Source: Marinilabilia rubra (GTDB lineage Bacteria; Bacteroidota; Bacteroidia; Bacteroidales; Marinilabiliaceae). Taken from it: a stretch of DNA of 36,059 nt. The notes under the pieces were generated by a model. It saw only the letters and a program-made list of their open reading frames with translations. It had not been told where the DNA came from and did not search any database. Below, in pieces: positions 26,096-34,703 of the stretch. The translations under genes were made by a program, and so were the position numbers. Numbering within the stretch: the stretch's first letter is position 1; each line of letters starts with the position of its first letter. The DNA lies in the NCBI RefSeq assembly GCF_003121985.1, contig NZ_QEWP01000028.1:1-36059 (forward strand). Reading direction: 5' to 3'.

Positions 26096-27559
26096 ATGTC
26101 AAATTATTTTAAAATAGCAAAGAAAGCCTTAACAAATAAAGTATTACATTATATATTTAGCCGCTATGCGACCTACTTTATACAGTTTATAAATTCAATT
26201 ATTATTGCTATTTATCTTGGTCCTTATTATTTGGGGATATGGGGCTTTATTAGACTTGTGATTCAATATGTGGAACAAATAAATCTTGGAATTGCTCACT
26301 CGGTAAACGCCATTATTTCTATAGAGAAAAAGCATCAATGGTACACAAGTAAAGTGATTGGGACCTCACTCTCGATGTTAATAGCTCTTTCCTTGTTGGT
26401 GGTTTTGTTTTTTGTTGGGGATGAGGTTTTTGAATTAAATATTGGGAAGAAGTATAATTTTTCCCTTTATTCGCCAGCTGTTATTGTGATCGGAATATTA
26501 GCTTATTTTAATACATTGTTTAGCAATGTTTTTAGGGTTTATGGGCGTGTCATTGAAATTGCCATAAATCAATCGGCATTTCCGGTTTTTATGTTAGTTG
26601 CAATTTTGTTGTTTAGAAAAGAAAATTTGCTATGGGCTTTAGTTGGAGCAAATGTATTAGCTTTTTTACTTTGCTTTCTTATGTTTTTGTGGCGAGCTCC
26701 GATTAGTTTTAAACCCTTATTTATTAGAAGATTAATTAAAACCATTCAAATTAAAGGATGGCATTTGTTTATCTATAATACTTCTTTTTATTTGATTATT
26801 ATTACAACGAAATCATTTATCAGTGGATTCTACACTGTAGAAGAATTTGGTTACTTTACTTTTGCGTATAGTTTGGCAAATGTTGTTTTGTTATTACTGC
26901 AATCATTTTCATTTCTTATTTTCCCAAAATTAATAAACCGCATGGCATCTACAACGGGGGAAATGATCGATGGTCTTTTGGGAAATCTTAGGGGAATATA
27001 CATCACTTCATCCCACCTGTTGGTTCATTTAGGGATTGTTTTCATGCCTTTTTTTGTTTTGCTTTTTCCTCAGTACGATGAAGCTATTAATGTATTCAGA
27101 TTAACGGCCCTAACTGTTGTTTTGTATTCTAATGCATTTGGATATTCCGGTTTACTTATCGCTAAAAGAAAAGAAAGATTCTTGGGGTATCTTGCAATCT
27201 TTGCGCTTGGTTTAAATGTTAGTTTTGTTTGGATGTTAGCATCAGTCCTCCATCTTCCTTTTAATTTTGTCATTTTAGGAACTATGGTTGCTAATTTAGT
27301 CTATATTTTTTTATTGGGACTTTTTGGTAGGAAAACCCTCAATTTTAGGGTTGGAGTAATTATTGTTTTAAAGGATGTTTATCCAATTAGATTATTTATC
27401 CCATATTTTTTAACCCTTGCAATGATTATCCTGGGAGTTTCCAATGTTTGGTTTTTTACATCGATATTTATTTTCTTGATGCTTAACTATAAAATATTGA
27501 TACAAGTTAAGCATACTATTAGAAAGGTTATTAATAATCCTGATTTTATTAATGTCTGA
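26096..27559 (+). CDS. wzx: lipid-linked oligosaccharide flippase, Wzx-like
   Basis: 487 residues with 12-14 hydrophobic segments, of the MATE/polysaccharide-transporter superfamily. It begins FSRYATYFIQFINSIIIAIYLGPYYLGIWGF, a pattern typical of Bacteroidota Wzx proteins, and has charged residues between helices (RRLIKTIQIKGWH). It would flip undecaprenyl-diphosphate-linked repeat units from the cytoplasmic to the periplasmic face. It follows pseI after 63 bases. Wzx proteins are sequence-diverse, so the substrate is inferred from the surrounding genes. Confidence 0.88.
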   Translation: MSNYFKIAKKALTNKVLHYIFSRYATYFIQFINSIIIAIYLGPYYLGIWGFIRLVIQYVEQINLGIAHSVNAIISIEKKHQWYTSKVIGTSLSMLIALSLLVVLFFVGDEVFELNIGKKYNFSLYSPAVIVIGILAYFNTLFSNVFRVYGRVIEIAINQSAFPVFMLVAILLFRKENLLWALVGANVLAFLLCFLMFLWRAPISFKPLFIRRLIKTIQIKGWHLFIYNTSFYLIIITTKSFISGFYTVEEFGYFTFAYSLANVVLLLLQSFSFLIFPKLINRMASTTGEMIDGLLGNLRGIYITSSHLLVHLGIVFMPFFVLLFPQYDEAINVFRLTALTVVLYSNAFGYSGLLIAKRKERFLGYLAIFALGLNVSFVWMLASVLHLPFNFVILGTMVANLVYIFLLGLFGRKTLNFRVGVIIVLKDVYPIRLFIPYFLTLAMIILGVSNVWFFTSIFIFLMLNYKILIQVKHTIRKVINNPDFINV

Positions 27560-27854
27560 AATACAAATAATTAGGATTTTTAGAGGCTATAGCCCTAATG
27601 TGGCGCTTTTAATCCGAGACTGCTTCAGATCGCGTCTTTGCAATAATGTCTTTTTACTTTGATAAAGAGTATTTTGATAGCCGGAATAGGGTGTTTAGGC
27701 CCTATTCCCGCTGGCAACATTGTTCACATCAGTACGAAGCTCTTTTTATTGTGCGGTCATGGATCGAAGCAATCACCAAAAACACACACGCGATTTTAAA
27801 CGTTATCAATACAAATAGGAATTGTTTAAATGATTATAATTTATTGGAGAGAAG
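27560..27854. other. gap with a strong hairpin and a doubtful 70-codon frame
   Basis: The stretch is noticeably less AT-rich than its neighbours. GGAATAGGG (27683-27691) and CCCTATTCC (27700-27708) form a perfect 9-bp stem with an 8-base loop. A 70-residue open frame (27646-27858) spans it and runs 4 bases into the next gene. It starts MSFYFDKEYFDSRNR and I do not recognise it. It could be a small gene or a remnant of a lost cluster gene. Confidence 0.4.
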
Positions 27855-27858
27855 ATGA
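27646..27858 (+). CDS. small hypothetical protein, possible gene remnant
   Basis: 70 residues, no signal peptide or membrane segment, rich in aromatic and charged residues at the start (FDKEYFDSRNRVFRPYSRW) and ending NLLERR. No ribosome binding site is obvious. Its stop overlaps the ATG of the glycosyltransferase at 27855 (ATGA), which favours a real coupled gene. Its composition and the internal perfect hairpin favour a remnant or repeat. No function is proposed. Confidence 0.3.
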   Translation: MSFYFDKEYFDSRNRVFRPYSRWQHCSHQYEALFIVRSWIEAITKNTHAILNVINTNRNCLNDYNLLERR

Positions 27859-28787
27859 AAAATAAAAACTCTGGCTTGTTTATCTGCTCAAAACCAATTC
27901 AATTGATTATTCAAAATGCGGTAGTATCATCATTACCATCAAGCCATAATTCTGTTGACCTTTGGTTAGTCGGTAAATTTTATAAATCAGAGGAGCTTTA
28001 TGAAGAATTAAAAAAAAACAAATCATGCTGGAAAAATATTTCGTATTTCAAGACACTTTATGCTGCTTATAAAAGTCTACTAACTACTTGTGAGTACAAG
28101 CAAATCTATATTGATTCTGATTTTGGGACGGTCAATATTGTATTGGCTTTATGCAAACTTTTTGGGAGAGATATTTATGTTGTTGAAGAAGGTATTGGGA
28201 TTTACAATAAGGACTTATTAAAATCATTTGATAAAACAACAGGAATAATATACCTGCTAAAGAGGTTGTTTTTTAAAATTATCGGAAGTGGTTTATACTT
28301 TGGGAATTCTAAATGGGTAAAAGGAATTTATGTTTTTGATAAAATGAAATATGAAAATATTCATTTAACTTATAAAAAGAAAGTTATTGAAATTCCTAGA
28401 AGTCTCAAACAAGAAATATATAATAAACTTGATTATTATGAAAGAATTTTCAATCTCCAAGATGTGGTTTCAACTATTAAGGTTACAAATGTTGATTGCG
28501 TAACAATTTACTCCGCTTCTTATCATATTAGAGATTATAGACAGTTTATTGATGATGATGAGTTTTTTATAATAAAGATGCATCCGGGATATAATAATTA
28601 TTCGCAATTTGAAAAAATTGATGGAAATGTAATCTTGTTAAAGAACTCTGCACCTACAGAAGTTTTAGTATTTTTAATCGGAGCTTTTAAAAAACGTGTT
28701 AAAGTGTTGCATGAAAATAGTTCCGTTGGGAATTACCTTTTTAAAGAAAAGGGCATAAAAGTTATTAACCTTTTTGAAAGAAAGTAG
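27855..28787 (+). CDS. sialyltransferase-like glycosyltransferase, candidate pseudaminyltransferase
   Basis: 310 residues, no membrane segment. Overall similarity is weak, but three motifs shared by bacterial sialyltransferase families (GT38, GT52, GT80) occur in the right order and spacing. These are E111-E112-G113 in VVEEGIGIY (the D/E-D/E-G motif with the general base), H243-P244 in IKMHPGYNN (CMP binding), and S289-S290 in HENSSVGNY (the S/T-S motif for the phosphate). In a locus that makes a CMP-activated nonulosonic acid but no sialic acid, I infer transfer of the pseudaminic acid derivative to the glycan. It lies between wzx and a polymerase-like gene. Confidence 0.72.
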   Translation: MKNKNSGLFICSKPIQLIIQNAVVSSLPSSHNSVDLWLVGKFYKSEELYEELKKNKSCWKNISYFKTLYAAYKSLLTTCEYKQIYIDSDFGTVNIVLALCKLFGRDIYVVEEGIGIYNKDLLKSFDKTTGIIYLLKRLFFKIIGSGLYFGNSKWVKGIYVFDKMKYENIHLTYKKKVIEIPRSLKQEIYNKLDYYERIFNLQDVVSTIKVTNVDCVTIYSASYHIRDYRQFIDDDEFFIIKMHPGYNNYSQFEKIDGNVILLKNSAPTEVLVFLIGAFKKRVKVLHENSSVGNYLFKEKGIKVINLFERK

Positions 28788-28789
28788 TT

Positions 28790-30133
28790 TTGAAAGTTGC
28801 ATTTAGAAAAGTTGTAATATTTATATTAGTATTGTTTTTCTTCACTTTTCTGAGGGGAACATTGTTAATGCTTATTCCTCTTTTACCTGCCCTTTTGTAT
28901 ATTATCTTCCCTTTTCGTTTAAAAAAGCAAATAATTCCCATATTCTTGCTATCGCTTATATCATCGGGATATGGAGTCTTATTCGGGTATAATAACTTTG
29001 AAAATGTAATATTTTCAATTATATTATTATTTTCAGTTTTGATGATTGCGTTTAGTTCACCAGTAAATTTAGGGACAAAACCCATTATTAAGGATTGGAA
29101 TAATCTTCTGAGTTATACACTTAAGGTTGTATTTGTGTTTATGTTTATCAATAATTCTTTGGGGATTATTCAATATTTTTTAAACCCATTTAATCATTAC
29201 CCTCAAGAGGATGCATTTATTGGAATCTATGGAAGACATGGTATTGCTCATCACGGACTGGCTATTTTAAACGGATATTTTGTTTTATTCTATGTCAGTC
29301 AGCTTGTTAGTGCTGAAAAGAGGCAAGCAAAAAAGGCTAAAAACATTATTTTACTGTTATATTTCTCCCTATCACATTTTTTATGTTTTTACGGTTTGGG
29401 TCTTATTATATTGCTGTTATCTATTGTAATATATACATTAATCAAGTCTTTAAGCGTTAAGTTGTTTTTTAAATTGGCTTTTATCGGAACTGGCATAATC
29501 TTTATCTTTTCTTATTTTTTTTCCGACGTGTATTCATATATGACTGAAAATATTAATTATTTAACTGTTCTCTTTTCTGATTTCGATTACGATTCAGTCT
29601 ATATTCCCGGAAAAATAAGAGCTTGGATTCGTTATTTCACTGACTTTGTAGGTGAAGAATTAGGCTTGGTTTTATTTGGAACTGGCCCTGGAGGATTTAA
29701 TAGTCGGGTTTCCTTTTTGTTGAATTCTGATTCAAGTAATCTTTTTGTAAAGATATTTGGGACATCCATGCCTGCCTTCCATGATACTCTTATTCATCCT
29801 TTGTGGGATATGTCTATTATTAGTATGGATAAGTATAATGACGGTTCCAGGAATCAGCCATTTTCATCACTTCTATCATTAACAAGTGAGTATGGTATTA
29901 TATTTACAATCACTTTATTCGTTATGCTTAAAAAGGAAATAAATCGTGTTAGTGAATTAATAGAGGACAATAGATTAAAAGGGTTTATTATATTGAGTGT
30001 AATATATATATTTTTAAATGTAATTTTCGATAACTTCATAGAGTTTTCTGAATTTTGGGTGTTTATTGTCTTTTTATTCTTTTTAAAAATTCATACAATT
30101 GTTAGAGAAAGTGAGAGTTCTATTCGTTCATAA
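28790..30133 (+). CDS. O-antigen polymerase/ligase-like membrane protein (Wzy candidate 1)
   Basis: 447 residues with about 10-11 hydrophobic segments and a large loop (about 260-350: YIPGKIRAWIRYFTDF...FGTGPGGFNSRVS...HDTLIHPLWD) before the last helices, the layout of Wzy/WaaL proteins. It starts with TTG at 28790, preceded by a purine-rich GAAAGAAAG. As usual for Wzy, sequence similarity gives no substrate. It would polymerise flipped repeat units in the periplasm. Its 3' end overlaps the start of the next gene by about 23-35 bases. Confidence 0.75.
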   Translation: MKVAFRKVVIFILVLFFFTFLRGTLLMLIPLLPALLYIIFPFRLKKQIIPIFLLSLISSGYGVLFGYNNFENVIFSIILLFSVLMIAFSSPVNLGTKPIIKDWNNLLSYTLKVVFVFMFINNSLGIIQYFLNPFNHYPQEDAFIGIYGRHGIAHHGLAILNGYFVLFYVSQLVSAEKRQAKKAKNIILLLYFSLSHFLCFYGLGLIILLLSIVIYTLIKSLSVKLFFKLAFIGTGIIFIFSYFFSDVYSYMTENINYLTVLFSDFDYDSVYIPGKIRAWIRYFTDFVGEELGLVLFGTGPGGFNSRVSFLLNSDSSNLFVKIFGTSMPAFHDTLIHPLWDMSIISMDKYNDGSRNQPFSSLLSLTSEYGIIFTITLFVMLKKEINRVSELIEDNRLKGFIILSVIYIFLNVIFDNFIEFSEFWVFIVFLFFLKIHTIVRESESSIRS

Positions 30134-31277
30134 TAGGTATAAGCAAGCAGGAGGTGAAGATTCTGTAGTCAAAATGGAATCTCAGATGTTAAAACGTAAT
30201 GGGCATGATGTGGAGTTGCTTGAATTTGATAATACGGAGATAAAGTCATTTTTATCAAAAATTAAAACTTTTTTTTCAGTTATTTATTCCAAGTCTTCAA
30301 AAAAAGGAATCAGAAGAACTCTGGAAAATTCTGATTTTGACTTAATTCATGTTCATAATTTTTTCCCGTTGATTTCACCATCAATTTATGACTTAGCGAA
30401 CGAATATGATTTACCAGTTGTACAAACATTGCACAATTATAGAATTATTTGTCCTGGTGCTTTGTTAATGAAAAATAGTAAAGTGTGTGAAAAATGTATT
30501 ACAGGTAATTATATGCATTCTGTTTTATATAGGTGCTATAGAAAATCCTTTTTCGGGTCACTATCTTTAGCTATGATGGATTATGTTAATAGAAAAAGAA
30601 ATACATGGAATACAAAAATTGATAAAGTTATTTGCTTAACAGAATTTGCAAAAAGTAAATTTATTGAAGGAGGAATATCTGAAGATCTAATAACTGTTAA
30701 ACCTAACTTTATTGAATATAGAGGTGACAATTTAGAGTCAACGAGGGAGAATCTGGGATTATTTGTGGGACGTTTAAGCCATGAAAAGGGAATAGCAAAA
30801 CTAATTCAAATGCATGATTACCTTGATGGAAAAGTATTAATTGTTGGAGACGGGCCACTTATTAATAAATTGAAGGGGTTAGATAAGTTTATTGTTTATG
30901 GGAAGCAAAATAGTGAACAGGTGAATCAGTTGATGAAAAAAGCTTCATTTCTAATTTTCCCTTCTATTTGGTATGAAGGACTGCCGATGACTATAATAGA
31001 AGCTTTTTCAAATAGATTGCCAGTCGTGGCAAGTAAGCTAGGTGCGATGAAAGAGATAATAAAGCATGAAGCAACAGGCTTGCTTTTTAATCTTATTGAT
31101 TTACAGGATGGTATTGATAATATTAACAGGGCATTTAATAATTTTGCTTTAATGAGAGATTATGGTAACGCAGCTTATTGTCAATATTTAAATCAATATA
31201 CTGATAAAGTTAATCTTAAGCAGATGTTAGAAATTTATAAGGAAGTTCTAGAAAAGAGGAAAAATTGTGAAGAATAA
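30099..31277 (+). CDS. glycosyltransferase family 4 (GT-B, retaining)
   Basis: 392 residues if started at the TTG at 30099; a GTG at 30111 (VRVLFVHNRY) is equally plausible. The N-terminal acceptor domain has QAGGEDSVV and the cluster HNYRIICPGALLMKN...CEKC with further Cys, seen in many GT4 enzymes. The C-terminal domain has LFVGRLSHEKGI and the EX7E motif in YEGLPMTIIEA. It transfers a sugar from a nucleotide donor (unknown, possibly GDP-linked) during repeat-unit assembly on the cytoplasmic membrane face. It overlaps genes on both sides. Confidence 0.9.
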   Translation: MLEKVRVLFVHNRYKQAGGEDSVVKMESQMLKRNGHDVELLEFDNTEIKSFLSKIKTFFSVIYSKSSKKGIRRTLENSDFDLIHVHNFFPLISPSIYDLANEYDLPVVQTLHNYRIICPGALLMKNSKVCEKCITGNYMHSVLYRCYRKSFFGSLSLAMMDYVNRKRNTWNTKIDKVICLTEFAKSKFIEGGISEDLITVKPNFIEYRGDNLESTRENLGLFVGRLSHEKGIAKLIQMHDYLDGKVLIVGDGPLINKLKGLDKFIVYGKQNSEQVNQLMKKASFLIFPSIWYEGLPMTIIEAFSNRLPVVASKLGAMKEIIKHEATGLLFNLIDLQDGIDNINRAFNNFALMRDYGNAAYCQYLNQYTDKVNLKQMLEIYKEVLEKRKNCEE

Positions 31278-31992
31278 TGTTTTAGGCTATAGGGTGTTTG
31301 ATCAAAAATTGTCTGATTTTTTCAAACAAGATTTAGTGGGGACAATTGTTATTAATACCATTAATGCATATTCTTATGTTATTGCTAAAAAAGATAAAGA
31401 TTTTAGTAGAGCTTTAAGAGATTCCGATGTTCTATTGCCAGATGGTTTTCCAATAACTCTAGCTTCAAGGTTACTTTGCAAAAAGAAAATTCAGAAAATT
31501 GCAGGAGAAGATATTTTTTTTCATTTATTACGAAAAATGAATCATGAAAGGGGAAGAGTATTTTTTTTAGGATCTTCTGATGATACATTGGCGAAAATAG
31601 AAGCTCGCATTAACCGTGAATTTCCTAATGTCAGTTCAGGCATTTTCTCACCTCCTTATAAAGAAAGATTCTCGGAGTTGGATAATCAAAGAATGATTGA
31701 TGCCGTTAACAACTTTAAACCAACGGTTTTATTTGTAGGAATGACGGCTCCTAAACAGGAAAAATGGGTTTATCATAACCAAAACCACATTAATGCCTCC
31801 ATTATTTGTTCCATAGGCGCTGTTTTTGATTTTTATGCAGGGACTGTAAAAAGACCTTCAAAATTCTGGATTAATCTCAGACTTGAGTGGTTTATACGTC
31901 TTTTAAAAGAGCCAAAGCGATTATGGAAAAGATACTTATTTTATTCACCTAAATTTCTGATTGATGTATTTAAAGCTAAACTCGGTATATAA
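31267..31992 (+). CDS. WecG/TagA/CpsF family glycosyltransferase (GT26)
   Basis: 241 residues, starting at the GTG at 31267 and overlapping the GT4 gene by 11 bases. Family blocks: TINAYSYVIAKKD, DVLLPDGFPITLASRLL, IAGEDIF, RVFFLGSSDDTLAKIEARI, FVGMTAPKQEKWVYHN and CSIGAVFDFYAGTVKRP, followed by a basic, aromatic C-terminus (LEWFIRLLKEPKRLWKRY) that associates with the membrane. In other systems GT26 enzymes add the second sugar to an undecaprenyl-diphosphate-linked HexNAc, so this may be an early transferase here. The donor is not readable. Confidence 0.92.
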   Translation: MKNNVLGYRVFDQKLSDFFKQDLVGTIVINTINAYSYVIAKKDKDFSRALRDSDVLLPDGFPITLASRLLCKKKIQKIAGEDIFFHLLRKMNHERGRVFFLGSSDDTLAKIEARINREFPNVSSGIFSPPYKERFSELDNQRMIDAVNNFKPTVLFVGMTAPKQEKWVYHNQNHINASIICSIGAVFDFYAGTVKRPSKFWINLRLEWFIRLLKEPKRLWKRYLFYSPKFLIDVFKAKLGI

Positions 31993-33208
31993 ATTTTTAA
32001 GGCCGGGTTTTTATTTGGTTTTCTCCTTGATCTTGTTTTTTGTTTTAGAATTCGTAAATAGAGGTTTTTTCTTTAACGGTTTTCAATGGAAATTAAGTCC
32101 ATCTTCAGTACCAAAGTTAATTTGGCAATTAGGGCTTATGTTATATCTTTTTAAGAATAGAAAAAAGTATAACAAAATCGAGAATTTCTTCTTTCTTTTT
32201 TCATTTTTTATAATTGCTGTAGGAACTTTTAGATATTATGATAGTTTAAATAATCTTCTCTGGGGAATAAAACATCTGGATAAGTTATTTTTATATTTTT
32301 ATGTCTTTTTGTTCCTTAAATATCATAATGAAATAAGACTTCCCAAAGTATTGCCCGTTTTTGATGGAATATTTTTAATAAACTCTGTTCTAATTGTGAT
32401 TGGCTTCGCGTTTGATATAGAGTTTTTTAGATCCTACCCATTCTCAGAAAGATTTGGTTACAGTGGTGTTTTTCCTCGAATGTCAATTAATGATGTTTCA
32501 TTGTTTTACTTGATTGGTAATGCATATCTATATTATAGGTGGATAGAGGGTGAACGAAAATTTCTATTTTTTGCATTTGTTTTCTTCTCTTCATTTCTTG
32601 TGGGAACCAAGGCAATATATTTACAAAATTTATTACTACTAGGGGTTGTTTTCTTTGAAAGAAAGCAGGTGAGAAAATTTATTGTTCCATTAGGTTTCTT
32701 CAGTGTTGTTTTTCTTTTATTCTTCTATAATTTTTCGTTTTGGGATGATATTCTAAAGCAAAAAGGATTGATTGCCGCATTAAGTTCTTTAAGATCTGAA
32801 CTTTTAATCGATAATTTTTCGTTGATTTTGAACGAGTTTAGTTTGAAGTCCTTTCTATTTGGACTTGATAATCCTTATTATTTATTTGTAGAAATTGATG
32901 TAATTGACCTTGTTTTGACAATTGGATTACTTGGGTTTTTAGGAATAATTTATTTTTATAAGAGTATTCTTTTCAATTTTAGATTTAATACCATCTCTAG
33001 TTTTTTTATTTTTTCTTTCGTCCTATTGACTTGTATTTCAGGGCGTTACTCTTATAGTGGGGTGAATGCCATATATTTTCCCTTGTTTTTGTATTACTTA
33101 AAGCAAAAAGATTTAAATCATTATAAAACAGTAAATGAAAAGGAAAAAAGCCCTCATCACCGGCATTACCGGTCAGGACGGAGCCTATCTCTCCGAATTT
33201 TTAATTAA
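31961..33208 (+). CDS. O-antigen polymerase/ligase-like membrane protein (Wzy candidate 2)
   Basis: About 415 residues, with TTG at 31961 or ATG at 31964 as the start, inside the end of the GT26 gene. About 10-11 hydrophobic segments and a loop containing [16 protein letters not shown] and [20 protein letters not shown] before the last helices fit Wzy/ligase proteins. It is very AT-rich and rich in Phe. The C-terminus is odd: the frame runs 74 bases into gmd and ends with a hydrophilic tail ([22 protein letters not shown]). This suggests the original stop codon was lost at the junction with gmd. Confidence 0.72.
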   Translation: MMYLKLNSVYKFLRPGFYLVFSLILFFVLEFVNRGFFFNGFQWKLSPSSVPKLIWQLGLMLYLFKNRKKYNKIENFFFLFSFFIIAVGTFRYYDSLNNLLWGIKHLDKLFLYFYVFLFLKYHNEIRLPKVLPVFDGIFLINSVLIVIGFAFDIEFFRSYPFSERFGYSGVFPRMSINDVSLFYLIGNAYLYYRWIEGERKFLFFAFVFFSSFLVGTKAIYLQNLLLLGVVFFERKQVRKFIVPLGFFSVVFLLFFYNFSFWDDILKQKGLIAALSSLRSELLIDNFSLILNEFSLKSFLFGLDNPYYLFVEIDVIDLVLTIGLLGFLGIIYFYKSILFNFRFNTISSFFIFSFVLLTCISGRYSYSGVNAIYFPLFLYYLKQKDLNHYKTVNEKEKSPHHRHYRSGRSLSLRIFN

Positions 33209-34253
33209 GAAAGGATATGAAGTTCATGGCATAAAAAGAAGAGCTTCACAATTCAATACAGACAGGATCGACCATATGTACCAGGATCCTCATGAATCTC
33301 ATCGCAATTTAGTGTTGCATTATGGAGATCTCACCGACTCCACTAACCTAATTAGGATAATACAGGAAGTTCAGCCGGATGAAATTTACAACCTTGCGGC
33401 AATGAGTCATGTGAAGGTAAGTTTTGATACGCCTGAGTATACTGCCAATGCAGATGGTGTTGGAACATTACGCATCTTGGAGGCTATTCGACTACTTGGA
33501 CTTACTGAAAAAACAAAAATATACCAGGCATCTACTTCTGAACTTTATGGATTGGTCCAGGAAGTGCCACAATCCGAAAAAACGCCGTTCTATCCAAGAA
33601 GTCCTTATGCTGTTGCAAAGCTATATGCCTACTGGATTACCGTAAACTACCGTGAAGCTTATAATATGTTTGCCTGCAATGGCATTTTGTTTAACCATGA
33701 AAGTCCGTTAAGAGGGGAAACATTTGTTACCCGGAAAATTACCAGGGCTATTTCCCGCATAGCATTAGGCATGCAAGATACCTTGTTCTTAGGAAACATG
33801 GATGCCAAACGTGACTGGGGCCATGCCAAGGACTATGTAAAAGCCATGTGGTTGATTCTGCAGCAGGATAAGCCTGAGGATTTTGTTATTGCTACAGGTA
33901 TAACAACTTCTGTCCGTGACTTTGTTAAAATGGCCTTTGGAGAAGTAGGTGTTGAATTAGAGTTCAAAGGTGAAGGTGAGAAGGAAATTGGCGTTATTAA
34001 AAAGTGTAACAATCCCGATTTTCAAATTCCCGAAGGTAAAGAGGTTGTTAAGGTTGACCCCCGTTATTATCGTCCCACAGAAGTAGAGCTTTTGATTGGT
34101 GATCCTACCAAATCCAATGAGAAACTGGGATGGAAACCTGAATATGATTTAGCGGGATTAGTAAAAGACATGATGGAGTCGGATGTTAAGCTAATGAAGA
34201 AGGATCAGTATTTGAAAGATGGTGGGTATAGGGTATTGAATTATTTCGAATAG
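33135..34253 (+). CDS. gmd: GDP-mannose 4,6-dehydratase
   Basis: 372 residues. It converts GDP-D-mannose to GDP-4-keto-6-deoxy-D-mannose, the first step to GDP-L-fucose. NADP-binding [13 protein letters not shown] (about 10-22), [11 protein letters not shown], the catalytic Thr/Glu region STSELYG and Y-x3-K in SPYAVAK, and [16 protein letters not shown] are hallmarks of the family. Base composition returns to that of the flanking conserved genes. It overlaps the upstream polymerase frame by 74 bases, and its stop lies 3 bases before the GxxExxY cassette. Confidence 0.97.
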   Translation: MKRKKALITGITGQDGAYLSEFLIKKGYEVHGIKRRASQFNTDRIDHMYQDPHESHRNLVLHYGDLTDSTNLIRIIQEVQPDEIYNLAAMSHVKVSFDTPEYTANADGVGTLRILEAIRLLGLTEKTKIYQASTSELYGLVQEVPQSEKTPFYPRSPYAVAKLYAYWITVNYREAYNMFACNGILFNHESPLRGETFVTRKITRAISRIALGMQDTLFLGNMDAKRDWGHAKDYVKAMWLILQQDKPEDFVIATGITTSVRDFVKMAFGEVGVELEFKGEGEKEIGVIKKCNNPDFQIPEGKEVVKVDPRYYRPTEVELLIGDPTKSNEKLGWKPEYDLAGLVKDMMESDVKLMKKDQYLKDGGYRVLNYFE

Positions 34254-34256
34254 TTT

Positions 34257-34303
34257 TTTCTCGCAGAGGGCGCAAAGATTAAATTCTCGCGGAAGTCGCC
34301 AAG
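34257..34303 (+). repeat. left inverted repeat of GxxExxY cassette (two tandem sub-units)
   Basis: Unit 1 at 34257-34281 and unit 2 at 34284-34303 both begin TTCTCGC and continue with G/A-rich CGC-containing sequence. Confidence 0.7.
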
Positions 34304-34322
34304 TTATATAAATGTTTATTCT

Positions 34323-34703
34323 ATGAGGTCTGAAAATGAAATAGCTCAGATGGTCGTTGATACAGCATTTCATTTGCATAAAACAGTCGGACCTGGTTTA
34401 TTGGAGTCGGCATATGAGCAGGCACTTAAATATGATTTAGAAGAGCGAGGCCTGGGGGTGAAAAGTCAGGTAGCGATGCCCTTTCATTACAAAGGTGTAA
34501 AACTGGATGTTGGGTATAGGATAGATCTACTCGTTGAAGGAAAACTCATAGTAGAAATAAAATCAGTTGAGCAATTAGCCCCTGTCCACTTTGCACAAAC
34601 ATTAACTTATTTGCGCCTTTCAGAGATTAAACTGGGTTTACTTATTAACTTCAATTCAAAACTACTGAAAGACGGCATTAATCGTCTGGTCAATGGCCTC
34701 TAA
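34323..34703 (+). CDS. GxxExxY family protein, PD-(D/E)XK-like
   Basis: 126 residues. The name-giving motif is GPGLLESAYEQAL (G22-LLE-SAY region), preceded by VVDTAFHLHKTVG and followed by YKGVKLDVGYRIDLLVEGKLIVEIKSVEQ. The D...(E)xK-like pattern in RIDLLV...IVEIKSVE is compatible with a restriction-endonuclease-like core. The function is unknown; the family is widespread and often found as isolated small genes. It has no metabolic link with its gmd and fcl neighbours and lies inside an inverted-repeat cassette, so I regard it as cargo of a mobile element. Confidence 0.88.
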   Translation: MRSENEIAQMVVDTAFHLHKTVGPGLLESAYEQALKYDLEERGLGVKSQVAMPFHYKGVKLDVGYRIDLLVEGKLIVEIKSVEQLAPVHFAQTLTYLRLSEIKLGLLINFNSKLLKDGINRLVNGL

